Numbered from the stretch's first letter, positions 7,314-17,461 are shown. The stretch: DNA of 49,426 bases from Pseudoflavonifractor sp. An44 (GCF_002161675.1 NZ_NFIH01000020.1:1-49426), one strand, 5' to 3'. Made by a program: numbers and translations. The notes: generated by a model from the letters alone, not told the origin.

Positions 7314-10300
7314 ATGACAAAGCCATCCATGCAAACCCTATACTGCCCGCAGCTGGAGCATGACAACTGCGGCATCGGGGCCGTTGTGGACATCCACGGC
7401 CGGAAAACCCATCAAATTGTAGCAGATGCCCTGCACATTGTGGAAAACCTGGAACACCGGGCCGGAAAAGATGCCCAGGGCAAGACCGGGGACGGCGTTG
7501 GCATTCTGGTTCAGATCAGCCACCGCTTTTTCACCAAGGTATGTGCCCAATTGGGCATTGCTCTGGGCGGGGAGCGGGAATACGGCGTTGGCATGTTCTT
7601 CTTTCCCCAGGACGAACTGAAACGCAGCCGGGCCATGAAGATGTTCGAGGTCATTGTGGCCAAGGAGGGGCTGGAGTTTTTGGGTTGGCGTCCAGTGCCC
7701 ACCGCCCCTCAGGTGCTGGGGGAGAAGGCACTGGCGTGTATGCCTGCCATCTACCAGGGCTTTGTGAAAAAGCCCAAGGACATCCCGGCGGGGCTGGCCT
7801 TTGACCGAAAGTTGTACATGGTGCGCCGGGTCTTCGAGCAGAGCAACGACAACACCTATGTGCCCTCTCTGTCCAGCCGCACCATGGTCTATAAGGGGAT
7901 GTTCCTGGTGGGGCAGCTGCGCACCTTCTTTTTGGATTTGCAGGATGAGGACTTCGACTCTGCTATTGCCCTGGTGCACTCCCGCTTCTCCACCAACACC
8001 AACCCCAGCTGGGAGCGGGCCCACCCCAACCGCTTCATCGTCCACAACGGGGAGATCAACACCATCCGGGGCAACGCCGACAAGATGCAGGCCCGGGAGG
8101 AGACCATGTCCACCCCCGCCTTCTCGGAGGACGACTTGACCAAGGTGCTGCCGGTCATCCACGCCGACGGCTCCGACTCGGCCATGCTGGACAACACCCT
8201 GGAGTTTCTGGTCATGAGCGGCATGGAGCTGCCTCTGGCGGTGATGGTGGCCATCCCCGAGCCCTGGAGCCACAACGACACCATCTCCCAACCCCTCCGG
8301 GACTTCTACCAGTACTACGCCACCATGATGGAGCCTTGGGACGGCCCTGCCTCCATTCTGTTCTCCGACGGCGATGTGATGGGGGCGGTGCTGGACCGCA
8401 ACGGCCTGCGCCCCTCCCGCTACTATATCACCAGCGATGGGCGGCTCATCCTCTCCTCGGAGGTGGGCGTGCTCTCCATCCCGGAGGACCAGATCATCAC
8501 CAAGGAGCGGCTGCACCCCGGGAAGATGCTGCTGGTGGATACGGTGCAGGGCCGGGTGTACTCGGACCAGGAGATCAAGGAGCGCTACGCCGGGAAGGAG
8601 CCCTACGGGGAGTGGCTGGACAGCAACCTGGTGGAGCTCCACGACTTGAAGGTGCCCAACCAGCCGGTACCCCCGCTGAGCCGGGAGTACTGCGCCCGGC
8701 TGCAAATGGCCTTTGGCTACACCTATGAGGAGTACCGCAACAGCGTGTGCTCCATGGCCCTCAATGGCAGCGAGCCCATTGGGGCCATGGGTGTGGACAC
8801 CCCGCTGGCGGTGCTCTCGGACCAGTATCAGCCCCTGTTCCACTACTTCAAGCAGATGTTCGCCCAAGTGACCAACCCGCCCATCGACTCGGTGCGGGAG
8901 AAAATCGTCACCTCCACCACCGTCTACGCCGGGAAAAACGGCAATCTGCTCCAGGAGCAGCCGGAGAACTGCCGGGTGCTGAAAATCAACAACCCCATTT
9001 TGAACGACCTGGACCTGTTGAAGATCAAGACTATGAACCGTCCCGGCTTCCAGGTGGCCACGGTCTCCATCCTTTACTATAAAAATACCCCCATGGACCG
9101 GGTGCTGGAGCAGCTGTTTGTCCAGGTGGACAAGGCATACCGCAAGGGGGCCACCATCTTGATCCTGTCCGACCGTGGGGTGGACGAAAACCACGTGGCC
9201 ATTCCGTCCCTGTTGGCGGTGTCGGCGGTGCACAAGTACCTGGTGAAGACCAAGAAGTGTACGGCCATGTCCCTCATTCTGGAGTCCGGGGAGCCCCGGG
9301 AGGTGCACCACTTCGCCTGCCTGCTGGGCTATGGCGCCTGCGCCGTCAACCCCTACCTGGCCCACGCCACGGTGGCTCAGCTGGTGCAGGACGGGCTGCT
9401 GCATAAGGACTACTACGCCGCCGTGGAGGACTACGACCACGCCATCCTCCAGGGGATCGTGAAGATCGCCTCTAAAATGGGCATTTCCACCATCCAGTCC
9501 TACCAGGGCAGCCAGATTTTCGAGTGCATCGGCATCAGCCGGGAGGTCATCGACACCTACTTTACCGGAACCATCAGCCGCATTGGCGGCATCACCCTGG
9601 AGGACATCGCCGCCCAGACCGACGCCCAGCACTCCAAGGCCTATGACCCCCTGGGGCTGGCGGTGAATCTGACCCTGCCCTCGGTGGGCCGCCACAAGAT
9701 GCGCAGCCAGGGGGAGGAGCACCGCTACAATCCCCAGACCATCCACCTGTTGCAGCAGTCCACCCACACGGGAGACTACCAGATGTTCCGGCAGTATACC
9801 GCCCAGGTGGACCAGGAGAACTTCGGCACCCTCCGCTCCCTCATGGAGTTCAACTACCCGGAACAGGGTGTGCCTCTGGAGGAGGTGGAGAGCGTGGACA
9901 GCATTGTAACCCGCTTCAAGACCGGGGCCATGTCCTACGGCTCCATCTCCCAGGAGGCCCACGAGGCCCTGGCGGTGGCCATGAACCACCTCCACGGCAA
10001 GTCCAACAGCGGCGAAGGCGGCGAGAGTGACGAGCGGCTGGAGTCGGCGGGCACCGACCATGACCGCAGCTCCGCCATCAAGCAGGTGGCCAGCGGCCGC
10101 TTCGGCGTCACCAGCCGCTATCTGGTCAGCGCCAAGGAGCTGCAAATCAAGATGGCCCAGGGCGCCAAGCCTGGCGAGGGGGGACACCTGCCTGCCCAGA
10201 AGGTGTACCCCTGGATTGCCAAGACCCGTCACTCCACCCCCGGCGTGAGTCTGATTTCCCCGCCCCCTCACCACGACATCTATTCCATTGAGGACTTGGC

Positions 10301-11855
10301 CCAGCTCATCTATGACCTGAAAAACGCCAACAAGTACGCCCGCATTTCGGTGAAGCTGGTGTCTGAGGCGGGCGTGGGTACCGTGGCCGCCGGTGTGGCC
10401 AAGGCGGGCGCCCAGGTGATTTTGATCTCCGGGTACGACGGCGGTACCGGAGCCGCCCCCCTGAGCTCCATTTTGGATGCGGGCCTGCCCTGGGAGCTGG
10501 GCCTGGCGGAGACCCACCAGACCCTGTTGAAAAATGATCTCCGGGACCGGGTGCGCATTGAGACCGACGGCAAACTCATGAGCGGCAAGGACGTGGCCGT
10601 GGCCGCCCTGTTGGGCGCCGAGGAGTTCGGCTTTGCCACCGCCCCCCTGGTCACCCTGGGGTGTGTGATGATGCGGGTGTGCAACCTGGACACCTGCCCC
10701 ATGGGCGTGGCCACCCAGAACCCGGAACTGCGCCGTCGGTTTATGGGCAAGCCGGAGTATGTGGAACACTTCATGCGTTTTATCGCCCAGGAGCTGCGGG
10801 AGTACATGGCCAAGCTGGGCGTGCGCACGGTGGACGAGATGGTGGGCCGCACCGACCTGCTCCGTCAGAGAACCGACCTGACGGGCAACGCCGCTCAGGT
10901 GGATTTGAGTGGAATTCTGGCCCAGGTCCCGGACAGCCAGACCATCTTTGATCCCCAGCACGCCTACGACTTCCATCTGGAGCGCACCAAGGACGAGCAG
11001 GTGCTGCTCAAGAGCGCCAAGATCAAGGACAGCCTGTCCAGTGGCCGGGCCCACACCGTGGAGGTACAGCTGTTGAACACCGACCGCAGCTTCGGCACCC
11101 TGCTGGGCTCCGAGCTCACCCGCCGTCATCCCCACGGCCTGCCCCAGGACACCATCACCGTCCGCTGCCACGGCGCAGGAGGCCAGAGCTTCGGCGCCTT
11201 CATCCCCCAGGGCCTCACCCTGGAGCTGGAGGGGGACAGCAACGACTACTTCGGCAAGGGCCTATCCGGCGGCAAGCTGGTGGTGTATCCCCCCAAGCAG
11301 GCGAACTTTGTCCCCCATGAGAATATCATCATCGGCAATGTGGCCCTGTACGGCGCCACCTCCGGCCAGGCCTACATCAACGGCATGGCAGGGGAGCGGT
11401 TCTGCGTGCGGAACTCCGGCGCCCGTGCCGTGGTGGAAGGCGTGGGCGAGCACGGCTGCGAGTATATGACCGGCGGCTGTGTGGTGGTATTGGGCCCCAC
11501 GGGTAAGAATTTCGCCGCCGGTATGAGCGGCGGCGTGGTGTACGTGTTGGACGAGGGCAACGCTCTGTACCGGAACCTGAACAAGGGCCAGGTGCTCATG
11601 GAGAAGGTGGAGAGCAAGTTCGACCGGGAGGAGCTGCGGCAGATGCTCCAGGACCATGTGGCCGCCACCGGCTCGGAGAAGGCCCGTCAGGTGCTGGACG
11701 ACTTTGACGCCTATCTGCCCCGGTTCAAGAAAATCATTCCCGGGGAATACAAGAAGCTTATGCAGCTCTCCGCCCAATTTGAAGAGCAGGGCATGAGCCG
11801 GGAAGAGTCCCAGATCGAGGCGTTCTACGCCAGCGTGGCAGGAAAGGAAGGTTGA
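7314..11855 (+). CDS. gltB: Glutamate synthase (NADPH) large subunit
   Basis: Transfers the amide nitrogen of glutamine to 2-oxoglutarate; 1513 residues, the usual size of bacterial GltB. The ATG at 7314 follows AAGGGGGAG. It keeps a short propeptide before the catalytic nucleophile Cys19 in LEHDNCGIGAVVD (class II amidotransferase). Further along come the central domain, the FMN/2-oxoglutarate synthase domain with ISGYDGGTGAAPLSS, a [3Fe-4S] cluster loop CVMMRVCNLDTCPMG (C-x5-C-x4-C), and the C-terminal beta-helix domain with repeated glycine-rich turns (GNVALYGATSGQAYINGMAG). gltD follows 5 bp downstream. Expression is probably governed through the leader hairpin at 7220-7287. Confidence 0.97.
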   Translation: MTKPSMQTLYCPQLEHDNCGIGAVVDIHGRKTHQIVADALHIVENLEHRAGKDAQGKTGDGVGILVQISHRFFTKVCAQLGIALGGEREYGVGMFFFPQDELKRSRAMKMFEVIVAKEGLEFLGWRPVPTAPQVLGEKALACMPAIYQGFVKKPKDIPAGLAFDRKLYMVRRVFEQSNDNTYVPSLSSRTMVYKGMFLVGQLRTFFLDLQDEDFDSAIALVHSRFSTNTNPSWERAHPNRFIVHNGEINTIRGNADKMQAREETMSTPAFSEDDLTKVLPVIHADGSDSAMLDNTLEFLVMSGMELPLAVMVAIPEPWSHNDTISQPLRDFYQYYATMMEPWDGPASILFSDGDVMGAVLDRNGLRPSRYYITSDGRLILSSEVGVLSIPEDQIITKERLHPGKMLLVDTVQGRVYSDQEIKERYAGKEPYGEWLDSNLVELHDLKVPNQPVPPLSREYCARLQMAFGYTYEEYRNSVCSMALNGSEPIGAMGVDTPLAVLSDQYQPLFHYFKQMFAQVTNPPIDSVREKIVTSTTVYAGKNGNLLQEQPENCRVLKINNPILNDLDLLKIKTMNRPGFQVATVSILYYKNTPMDRVLEQLFVQVDKAYRKGATILILSDRGVDENHVAIPSLLAVSAVHKYLVKTKKCTAMSLILESGEPREVHHFACLLGYGACAVNPYLAHATVAQLVQDGLLHKDYYAAVEDYDHAILQGIVKIASKMGISTIQSYQGSQIFECIGISREVIDTYFTGTISRIGGITLEDIAAQTDAQHSKAYDPLGLAVNLTLPSVGRHKMRSQGEEHRYNPQTIHLLQQSTHTGDYQMFRQYTAQVDQENFGTLRSLMEFNYPEQGVPLEEVESVDSIVTRFKTGAMSYGSISQEAHEALAVAMNHLHGKSNSGEGGESDERLESAGTDHDRSSAIKQVASGRFGVTSRYLVSAKELQIKMAQGAKPGEGGHLPAQKVYPWIAKTRHSTPGVSLISPPPHHDIYSIEDLAQLIYDLKNANKYARISVKLVSEAGVGTVAAGVAKAGAQVILISGYDGGTGAAPLSSILDAGLPWELGLAETHQTLLKNDLRDRVRIETDGKLMSGKDVAVAALLGAEEFGFATAPLVTLGCVMMRVCNLDTCPMGVATQNPELRRRFMGKPEYVEHFMRFIAQELREYMAKLGVRTVDEMVGRTDLLRQRTDLTGNAAQVDLSGILAQVPDSQTIFDPQHAYDFHLERTKDEQVLLKSAKIKDSLSSGRAHTVEVQLLNTDRSFGTLLGSELTRRHPHGLPQDTITVRCHGAGGQSFGAFIPQGLTLELEGDSNDYFGKGLSGGKLVVYPPKQANFVPHENIIIGNVALYGATSGQAYINGMAGERFCVRNSGARAVVEGVGEHGCEYMTGGCVVVLGPTGKNFAAGMSGGVVYVLDEGNALYRNLNKGQVLMEKVESKFDREELRQMLQDHVAATGSEKARQVLDDFDAYLPRFKKIIPGEYKKLMQLSAQFEEQGMSREESQIEAFYASVAGKEG

Positions 11856-11860
11856 GGAAG

Positions 11861-13348
11861 ATGGGAAAGCCCACAGGATTTATGGAATATCAACGGCAGA
11901 ACGGGCCTTCCGTCCCGCCTCTGGAGCGCATTCAAACCTTTGACGAGTTCCACACCACCCTCACCCTCCAGCAGCAACAGCAGCAGGGGGCCCGGTGTAT
12001 GGACTGCGGCGTCCCCTTCTGTCAGGCGGGGATGATGATCGGCGGCATGGCCTCTGGTTGTCCCCTCCACAACCTGGTGCCTGAGATCAACGATCTGGTA
12101 TACCACGGCAACTGGGAGCAGGCGTATATCCGCCTCAGCCGCACCCACTGCCTGCCTGAGTTTACCTCCCGGGTGTGTCCCGCCCTGTGTGAGGCGGCCT
12201 GCACCTGCGGGGAATACAGTGAGCCGGTCACCACCAAGGACAATGAGCGCCAGGTCATTGAGTACGCTTTTGCCCATGGCCTGGTGAGCGGGGAGCCCCC
12301 CAAGGTGCGCACGGGCAAGCGGGTGGCTGTGGTGGGCAGCGGCCCGGCTGGCCTGTCTGCGGCGCTGCTGCTCAATCAGCGCGGCCACTGGGTGACCGTG
12401 TTTGAGCGCCACGATCGCCCCGGCGGACTGCTGCGCTACGGCATTCCCAATATGAAGCTGGACAAGAAGGTTATCGACCGCCGTGTTGCTCTCATGGAGC
12501 AGGCGGGGGTGGAGTTCCGGTGTCACGTGGACGTGGGGCGCACGGTCACCGCCCAGGAGCTGCTGGAGGAGTACGACCGGGTGATTCTGGCCTGCGGGGC
12601 CAGCCAGCCCCGGGACCTGCCAGTGCCCGGACGGGAGGCCCAGGGGGTGATGTTTGCCGTGGACTTCCTCACCCAGGTGACGAAAGAGCTGCTGGACAGT
12701 GACTTCCAAACCGTCCCCACCCACCTGGCCGAGGGCAAGCAGGTGCTGGTCATCGGCGGCGGCGACACGGGCAATGACTGTGTGGGCACCGCCATCCGCC
12801 TGGGAGCAGCGGGGGTGACCCAGCTGGAGATGATGCCCAAGGCCCCGGAGACCCGTACCCCCGGCAACCCCTGGCCCCAGTGGCCCCGGGTGCTAAAGAC
12901 CGACTACGGCCAGCAGGAGGCCATCGCTGTGTTTGGCGAAGACCCACGCCGCTACCAGACCACGGTGAAGGAGTTTCAGCAGGACGCGGAGGGCAAGGTG
13001 TGCGGGGCCGTGCTGGTGAGCCTGGAACCCAAAAAGGACGAGGCCACCGGACGGATGCAGATGGTACCTGTGGAGGGCAGCGAGGTGGAGGTGCCCGCCG
13101 ACCTGGTGCTCATCGCCGCAGGCTTTTTGGGCAGTGAGGAGTATGTGGCCCAGGCCTTCGGGGTGGAGCGGGACGGCCGCACCAACGTGGCCACCCAGCC
13201 CGGCGGCTATGAGACCAGCGTGGAGCGGGTGTTTACCGCCGGAGACATGCACCGGGGCCAATCCCTGGTGGTGTGGGCCATTGCCGAGGGCCGGGAAGTG
13301 GCCCGGGTGGTGGATGCCTCCCTCATGGGATACAGCAACCTATCATGA
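11861..13348 (+). CDS. gltD: Glutamate synthase small subunit
   Basis: FAD/iron-sulfur flavoprotein (495 residues) passing electrons from NADPH to GltB. The N-terminus carries the cysteine motifs CMDCGVPFC, GCPLHN and CPALCEAACTCGE that bind [4Fe-4S] clusters. An FAD-binding Rossmann motif VAVVGSGPAGLSAA follows at about residue 150, and an NADPH site VLVIGGGDTGNDCVGTA at about 290. The ATG at 11861 is 5 bp after the gltB stop, with AAGGAAGG upstream, so translation is probably coupled and the two are one operon ending at the hairpin at 13355-13388. Confidence 0.97.
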   Translation: MGKPTGFMEYQRQNGPSVPPLERIQTFDEFHTTLTLQQQQQQGARCMDCGVPFCQAGMMIGGMASGCPLHNLVPEINDLVYHGNWEQAYIRLSRTHCLPEFTSRVCPALCEAACTCGEYSEPVTTKDNERQVIEYAFAHGLVSGEPPKVRTGKRVAVVGSGPAGLSAALLLNQRGHWVTVFERHDRPGGLLRYGIPNMKLDKKVIDRRVALMEQAGVEFRCHVDVGRTVTAQELLEEYDRVILACGASQPRDLPVPGREAQGVMFAVDFLTQVTKELLDSDFQTVPTHLAEGKQVLVIGGGDTGNDCVGTAIRLGAAGVTQLEMMPKAPETRTPGNPWPQWPRVLKTDYGQQEAIAVFGEDPRRYQTTVKEFQQDAEGKVCGAVLVSLEPKKDEATGRMQMVPVEGSEVEVPADLVLIAAGFLGSEEYVAQAFGVERDGRTNVATQPGGYETSVERVFTAGDMHRGQSLVVWAIAEGREVARVVDASLMGYSNLS

Positions 13349-13354
13349 TACAGA

Positions 13355-13393
13355 GAGTCCGGCACGGGGGTATCCTCGTGCCGGACTCCTTTT
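13355..13393. terminator. Bidirectional terminator between gltD and the TetR gene
   Basis: GAGTCCGGCACG / CGTGCCGGACTC with a 10-nt loop, followed by CTTTTATT on the plus strand. It also ends directly at the stop codon of the convergent TetR gene. Confidence 0.85.
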
Positions 13394-13952
13394 ATTCCTG
13401 TTTACGGGCGTGCAGCTCTTCCACCAGGGCCCGAGAGCAGTGCTCGGTGATCTGGGCGATGGCGGCAATGGTGCCTGGGGTATCGATGGCTTTTCCCTCG
13501 CACATGGCGTAGTAGCCCCCGAAAATGGCGAAGTTGAGATAGACATTGAAGAACAGATCGTCTTCATACTGGGGATAGGCCTGGAAAATCCGCTCGTTCA
13601 GGGCGGCGTGGAGTTTTACCACGAAATTGCCCCGCTGGGGGCCGGAAAACAGCTTGTCAATCCGGGCAGACTGGGCATAAAAGGCCAGGAACAGCTCTTG
13701 GGTGAACTCTTTGGGGTGCTCCACCACGTATTGGGGGTGGGGGAGATTGTCCACCACCTGCTGGATCAGCTCCTGCTCCAACTGATCGGACAGGTGGTAG
13801 ATGTCTGTGAAGTGGGTGTAAAAGGTGGACTTGTTGATTTCCGCCTTTTCACACAGCTCCTTGACCGTGATTTTCTCCAGGGGCTTGTGGGCCCGCAGCT
13901 CCATAAAGGCGGTGATGATACTCCGCCGGGTTTTCTTCACTCGAATGTCCAT
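13392..13952 (-). CDS. TetR/AcrR family transcriptional regulator
   Basis: 186-residue DNA-binding repressor. The N-terminal helix-turn-helix lies at about residues 8-50 (ITVKELCEKAEINKSTFYTHF, with the typical KSTFYTHF recognition helix). The remainder is a variable ligand-binding helical domain. It starts at ATG 13952 with AAAGGA upstream. It is divergent from glgB with a 146-bp gap, so it could act on glgB, itself, or an exporter such as the MATE gene beyond; there is no direct evidence for which. The ligand cannot be predicted. Confidence 0.85.
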   Translation of the reverse strand: MDIRVKKTRRSIITAFMELRAHKPLEKITVKELCEKAEINKSTFYTHFTDIYHLSDQLEQELIQQVVDNLPHPQYVVEHPKEFTQELFLAFYAQSARIDKLFSGPQRGNFVVKLHAALNERIFQAYPQYEDDLFFNVYLNFAIFGGYYAMCEGKAIDTPGTIAAIAQITEHCSRALVEELHARKQE

Positions 13953-14052
13953 ACGCCCCGTCCTTTCCCGACACTTTGCTGCAAAGGTTGGTTATCCGAC
14001 CGCTGGCCTCAGCTGCTGGTGTGCAGCGGAGATCCTACCATGTATACTCTAT

Positions 14053-14058
14053 TATAAT
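14053..14058 (+). promoter_or_regulatory. Possible -10 box upstream of glgB
   Basis: A consensus TATAAT lies 40 bp before the glgB start, but no convincing -35 box is found at 16-18 bp. It may need an activator, or may be fortuitous. Confidence 0.35.
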
Positions 14059-14098
14059 TGGAAAACCGACGATTGTCTAGAAATGTAAGGAGGTCGCC

Positions 14099-15895
14099 AT
14101 GGACTTTTACGGATTTTACACGGGCCAGGAATTTGAGGCCTATCGCTTTCTGGGTGCCCAGGTGCAGGGGGACGGCAGCGTGGTCTTCCGTACCTTTGCC
14201 CCCAATGCCGCCAGCATCTCGGTGATCGGGGACTTCAACAGCTGGCAGGGCAGTGACATGCACAAGATCTACGACGGGAACTTCTGGGAGCTCACCGTCC
14301 CTCAGGTGGAGGTGGGGGCCAGGTACAAATTCCGCATCACCAGCCAGACCGGGAACACCATTGACCACTGTGACCCCTATGGATTTGGCAGCGAAAAGCG
14401 GCCCAATACCGCTTCGGTGGTCCACACCCTGGATCGCTATTCCTTCCAGGACGGGGCGTGGATGGACCGCAGGGGAGAGGGGTACCAGCAGCCCCTGAAC
14501 ATTTACGAGGTGCACCTGGGCTCGTGGCAGAGAAAATCCGATGCCCCTGACGACTGGTACACCTATGAGGAGCTGGCCCAGCGGCTTATCCCCTACGTCA
14601 AGGAGTGCGGCTATAACTATATTGAGTTGATGCCCCTGGCTGAGCACCCCTGTGATGCCTCCTGGGGGTATCAGGACACCGGATTTTTCAGCCCCACCTC
14701 CCGCTATGGAACCCCCGATCAGCTGCGGTTCTTCATTGACCAGTGCCACCAAAACCACATCGGGGTCATCATGGACTTTGTCCCGGTACACTTTGCGGTG
14801 GATGACTACGCCCTGTGGAATTATGACGGCACCCCTCTCTACGAGTACCCCAACACTGCGGTGGGCCGCAGCGAGTGGGGCAGCTGCAATTTCATGCACT
14901 CCAGAGGGGAGGTCCGAAGCTTCCTTCAGTCGGCGGCTCTCTATTGGCTGAAGGAGTTCCATGTGGACGGCCTGCGCATGGATGCGGTGAGTAACCTCAT
15001 CTACTGGCAGGGAGACCCGGGACGGGGGGAGAACCGTGGGGCCATCCAGTTTTTGCAGACCATGAACCAGGGCCTCAAGCAGCGGCAGCCCCACGCCCTG
15101 CTCATTGCCGAGGACTCCACTTCTTATTCTGGTGTGACCCGGGACGTGGCCCACGGCGGACTGGGCTTTGACTACAAGTGGGATCTGGGGTGGATGAACG
15201 ACACCCTGTCCTACTTCCAGACCCCGCCCCAGATGCGGCCCCAGCACTATCACAAACTTACCTTCTCCATGATGTATTTCTATCAGGAGCGGTATCTGCT
15301 CCCCCTGTCCCATGACGAGGTGGTTCACGGAAAGGCCACCATCCTCCAGAAGATGCACGGGGACTATGAGGAGAAGTTCCCCCAGGCCAGAGCCCTGTAC
15401 TGTTACATGATGGCCCATCCCGGAAAGAAACTCAACTTCATGGGCAATGAGATTGGGCAGTTCCGGGAGTGGGACGAGAGCAGGGAACAGGACTGGAATC
15501 TGCTCAGTTATCCGAAACACGATGAATTGTTCCGGTTCATCCGGGACTTAAACCACCTGTACCTCAACCACTCCGCCCTGTGGCAGGAGGATGACCGAGA
15601 GCAGGGCTTCCGGTGGCTGGACTGCCACCAGGAGGAGCGGTGCATCTACGCCTTGGAACGGCGCAGCGAAAAAGAGCGCCTGGTGTTCGTGTTCAACTTC
15701 TCGGACCAGACGCAGGACGGTTACCAACTCCCTGTGGAGGGGTGCGCCGGACTGCGGCCCATCCTCTCCACGGAGTGGGAGGAGTACGGCGGAGGCGTGA
15801 AGCGAAATGAGGGCTTCTTACCTGTCCTGCATAACCAAGTTCAACTGTCTCTTCCGCCCTATTCCGGGCTGTGCCTGGCGGTGGAAGGGGAATAA
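14099..15895 (+). CDS. glgB: 1,4-alpha-glucan branching enzyme (GH13)
   Basis: Introduces alpha-1,6 branches into glycogen. 598 residues, shorter than the 630-730 usual because only one N-terminal CBM48-like domain (about 25-105, GDFNSWQGSDMHKIY) precedes the catalytic barrel. GH13 landmarks are DGLRMDAVSNLIYW with the nucleophile Asp, LLIAEDSTSYSGVT with the acid/base Glu, and LPLSHDEVVHGK with the third catalytic Asp. GNEIGQFREWDE follows. The start is supported by TAAGGAGG 6 nt upstream. No other glycogen gene lies in the window, so it is a detached glgB. It ends at a perfect hairpin shared with the convergent MATE gene. Confidence 0.95.
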   Translation: MDFYGFYTGQEFEAYRFLGAQVQGDGSVVFRTFAPNAASISVIGDFNSWQGSDMHKIYDGNFWELTVPQVEVGARYKFRITSQTGNTIDHCDPYGFGSEKRPNTASVVHTLDRYSFQDGAWMDRRGEGYQQPLNIYEVHLGSWQRKSDAPDDWYTYEELAQRLIPYVKECGYNYIELMPLAEHPCDASWGYQDTGFFSPTSRYGTPDQLRFFIDQCHQNHIGVIMDFVPVHFAVDDYALWNYDGTPLYEYPNTAVGRSEWGSCNFMHSRGEVRSFLQSAALYWLKEFHVDGLRMDAVSNLIYWQGDPGRGENRGAIQFLQTMNQGLKQRQPHALLIAEDSTSYSGVTRDVAHGGLGFDYKWDLGWMNDTLSYFQTPPQMRPQHYHKLTFSMMYFYQERYLLPLSHDEVVHGKATILQKMHGDYEEKFPQARALYCYMMAHPGKKLNFMGNEIGQFREWDESREQDWNLLSYPKHDELFRFIRDLNHLYLNHSALWQEDDREQGFRWLDCHQEERCIYALERRSEKERLVFVFNFSDQTQDGYQLPVEGCAGLRPILSTEWEEYGGGVKRNEGFLPVLHNQVQLSLPPYSGLCLAVEGE

Positions 15896-15896
15896 A

Positions 15897-15935
15897 CAAC
15901 AAGGTCTGAAATCTCTAGGATTTCAGACCTTGTTG
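15897..15935. terminator. Perfect 17-bp hairpin between glgB and MATE gene
   Basis: CAACAAGGTCTGAAATC and its exact complement, loop TCTAG. The stop codon and last codons of the MATE gene lie inside it (that protein ends VQQGLKS). The minus-strand exit has TTTATT; the plus-strand exit has little U-tract. Confidence 0.65.
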
Positions 15936-17318
15936 CACATGATTGGGTTGAAGCTCGTTGGCAGAGGGGCGGAACCGGAAGTAGATGTAGAAGGAGAGAA
16001 TCACATTGAGGGTGTCCGCCGTGATTTGGGACCAGACGATGCCGAACATGCCGAAGATGGCGTTGAGGAGAAAGAGCATGGGGATGTTGAGAAACAGCCA
16101 CCGGGTCACGCCCAGGAAGAGGGACACACGCCCTTTGCCGAAGGCCTGGAACAGGTACACGGTGAAAAAGCTCAGGAACATCAGCGGGGTGGCCAGCACT
16201 CGGATGCGGAGGAACTGGGAGGCCAACTCCACCGTCTGGGCATCTCCAATGAACAGGTTGGAGAACTGGACGGCGAAAATTTCATACAGCGCAATGCTGA
16301 TGGCCGCCACAATCAGACCAAGGCGGCGGGAGAGGCGGATGGCGTCGTTCATCCGTTGCTGATTTCCAGCCGAGTAGTTGTAGGCTACCAGGGGCAGCAT
16401 ACCCTGGCAGATGCCCACCCCCACATTCAGGGGGAAACGCTCCACTTTGAGGACGATGCCCACGGCGGCCAGAGCCACGTCGTGATAGGATACCATCAGC
16501 TTGTCAATGACCACATAGTCCAAATCGAAGAGCAGGGTGGTGATGGCGGAGGGAATGCCCACCCCGAACACCGCCACAATGCTGCTGCGCTGGGGCAGTC
16601 CTGCCTTGGGGGAGAAGGTGATGATGGAGCCCCGGCCCATCCGAGCCAGCACCACCAGGAAAAAGAGTAGGGCTACGCAGTTGGACAGGCAGGTGGCCAG
16701 ACCAGCGCCCAGCACCTCCTGGCCCCGGGGCAGCAGGACAAACATAAAGAGGGGGTCCAGGGCGATGTTTAGCAGGCCGCCCAAGATGATACCCGCGCTG
16801 GCTTCCCGGGAGCGGCCAATGCTGCGGATGAGGTTGGCCAGCACGTTGGACAGTACCGTGGGAATGCCGCCGATGACAATGACACAGGTGGCATATTGCT
16901 GGGCGTAGTGGTAGGTGTTCTCGCCGGCACCCAGCAGCCCCAGCAGAGGCTCCATGAACAGCCCCGTGCCCAGGGCGAAGAGGGCGGCGATGGACAGACC
17001 CAGGTACAGAGAGAATGCGCTGACCTTCCGGGCCTCCTCGGGTCGGCCACTGCCCAGCAGCCGGGAGATGAGGGAGCCGCCGCCGATGCCTGCCAGTCCG
17101 GCCAGACACAGGGTGATGTTGAACACGGGGAGGATGAGGGAGGTGGAGGCCACCATGTACGGGTTGTTGGTCCGCCCCACAAAGAAGGTGTCCGCCATGT
17201 TGTAGATCAGCACGATCAGCTGGCTGGCTACAGCGGGAAGAATCATCTTCCGCAGGGCTACGGGGATGGGAAGGGTGGCGAAGATATCGGATTGGGCTGG
17301 TTTGGCGTTTGCTTGCAT
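15915..17318 (-). CDS. MATE family multidrug/Na+ antiporter
   Basis: 467-residue inner-membrane exporter with about twelve hydrophobic segments in two homologous halves. The N-terminal LPIPVALRKMILPAVASQL and NMADTFFVGR segments are typical of clostridial MATE efflux proteins, as is YNYSAGNQQRMNDAIR in the second half. It starts at ATG 17318 with AGGTG upstream. The last seven or so codons are read out of the terminator hairpin shared with glgB. The substrate is unknown; the nearby TetR gene is a possible but unproven regulator. Confidence 0.93.
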   Translation of the reverse strand: MQANAKPAQSDIFATLPIPVALRKMILPAVASQLIVLIYNMADTFFVGRTNNPYMVASTSLILPVFNITLCLAGLAGIGGGSLISRLLGSGRPEEARKVSAFSLYLGLSIAALFALGTGLFMEPLLGLLGAGENTYHYAQQYATCVIVIGGIPTVLSNVLANLIRSIGRSREASAGIILGGLLNIALDPLFMFVLLPRGQEVLGAGLATCLSNCVALLFFLVVLARMGRGSIITFSPKAGLPQRSSIVAVFGVGIPSAITTLLFDLDYVVIDKLMVSYHDVALAAVGIVLKVERFPLNVGVGICQGMLPLVAYNYSAGNQQRMNDAIRLSRRLGLIVAAISIALYEIFAVQFSNLFIGDAQTVELASQFLRIRVLATPLMFLSFFTVYLFQAFGKGRVSLFLGVTRWLFLNIPMLFLLNAIFGMFGIVWSQITADTLNVILSFYIYFRFRPSANELQPNHVQQGLKS

Positions 17319-17461
17319 GGGGCTACACCTGAGCTTTCTAGCGGTTTATCGACTGCATGTCATTTGTCGCAACAGCATATATCATAGCACAAATCCACCG
17401 ATGTTTTCCAGAAGAAAGAATGAAAGGAATTGATGCATAGGGCGGATGGTATCATGGTTTT

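Noticed and set aside
7338-11171. A 1277-codon open frame antisense to gltB, rich in Gly/His/Val/Gln
   Set aside because: GltB is unmistakable on the other strand; high GC third positions keep the antisense frame open and its composition is non-protein-like.
14009-15520. A 503-codon frame antisense to glgB
   Set aside because: GH13 motifs are all on the plus strand; the antisense frame has no recognisable domain.
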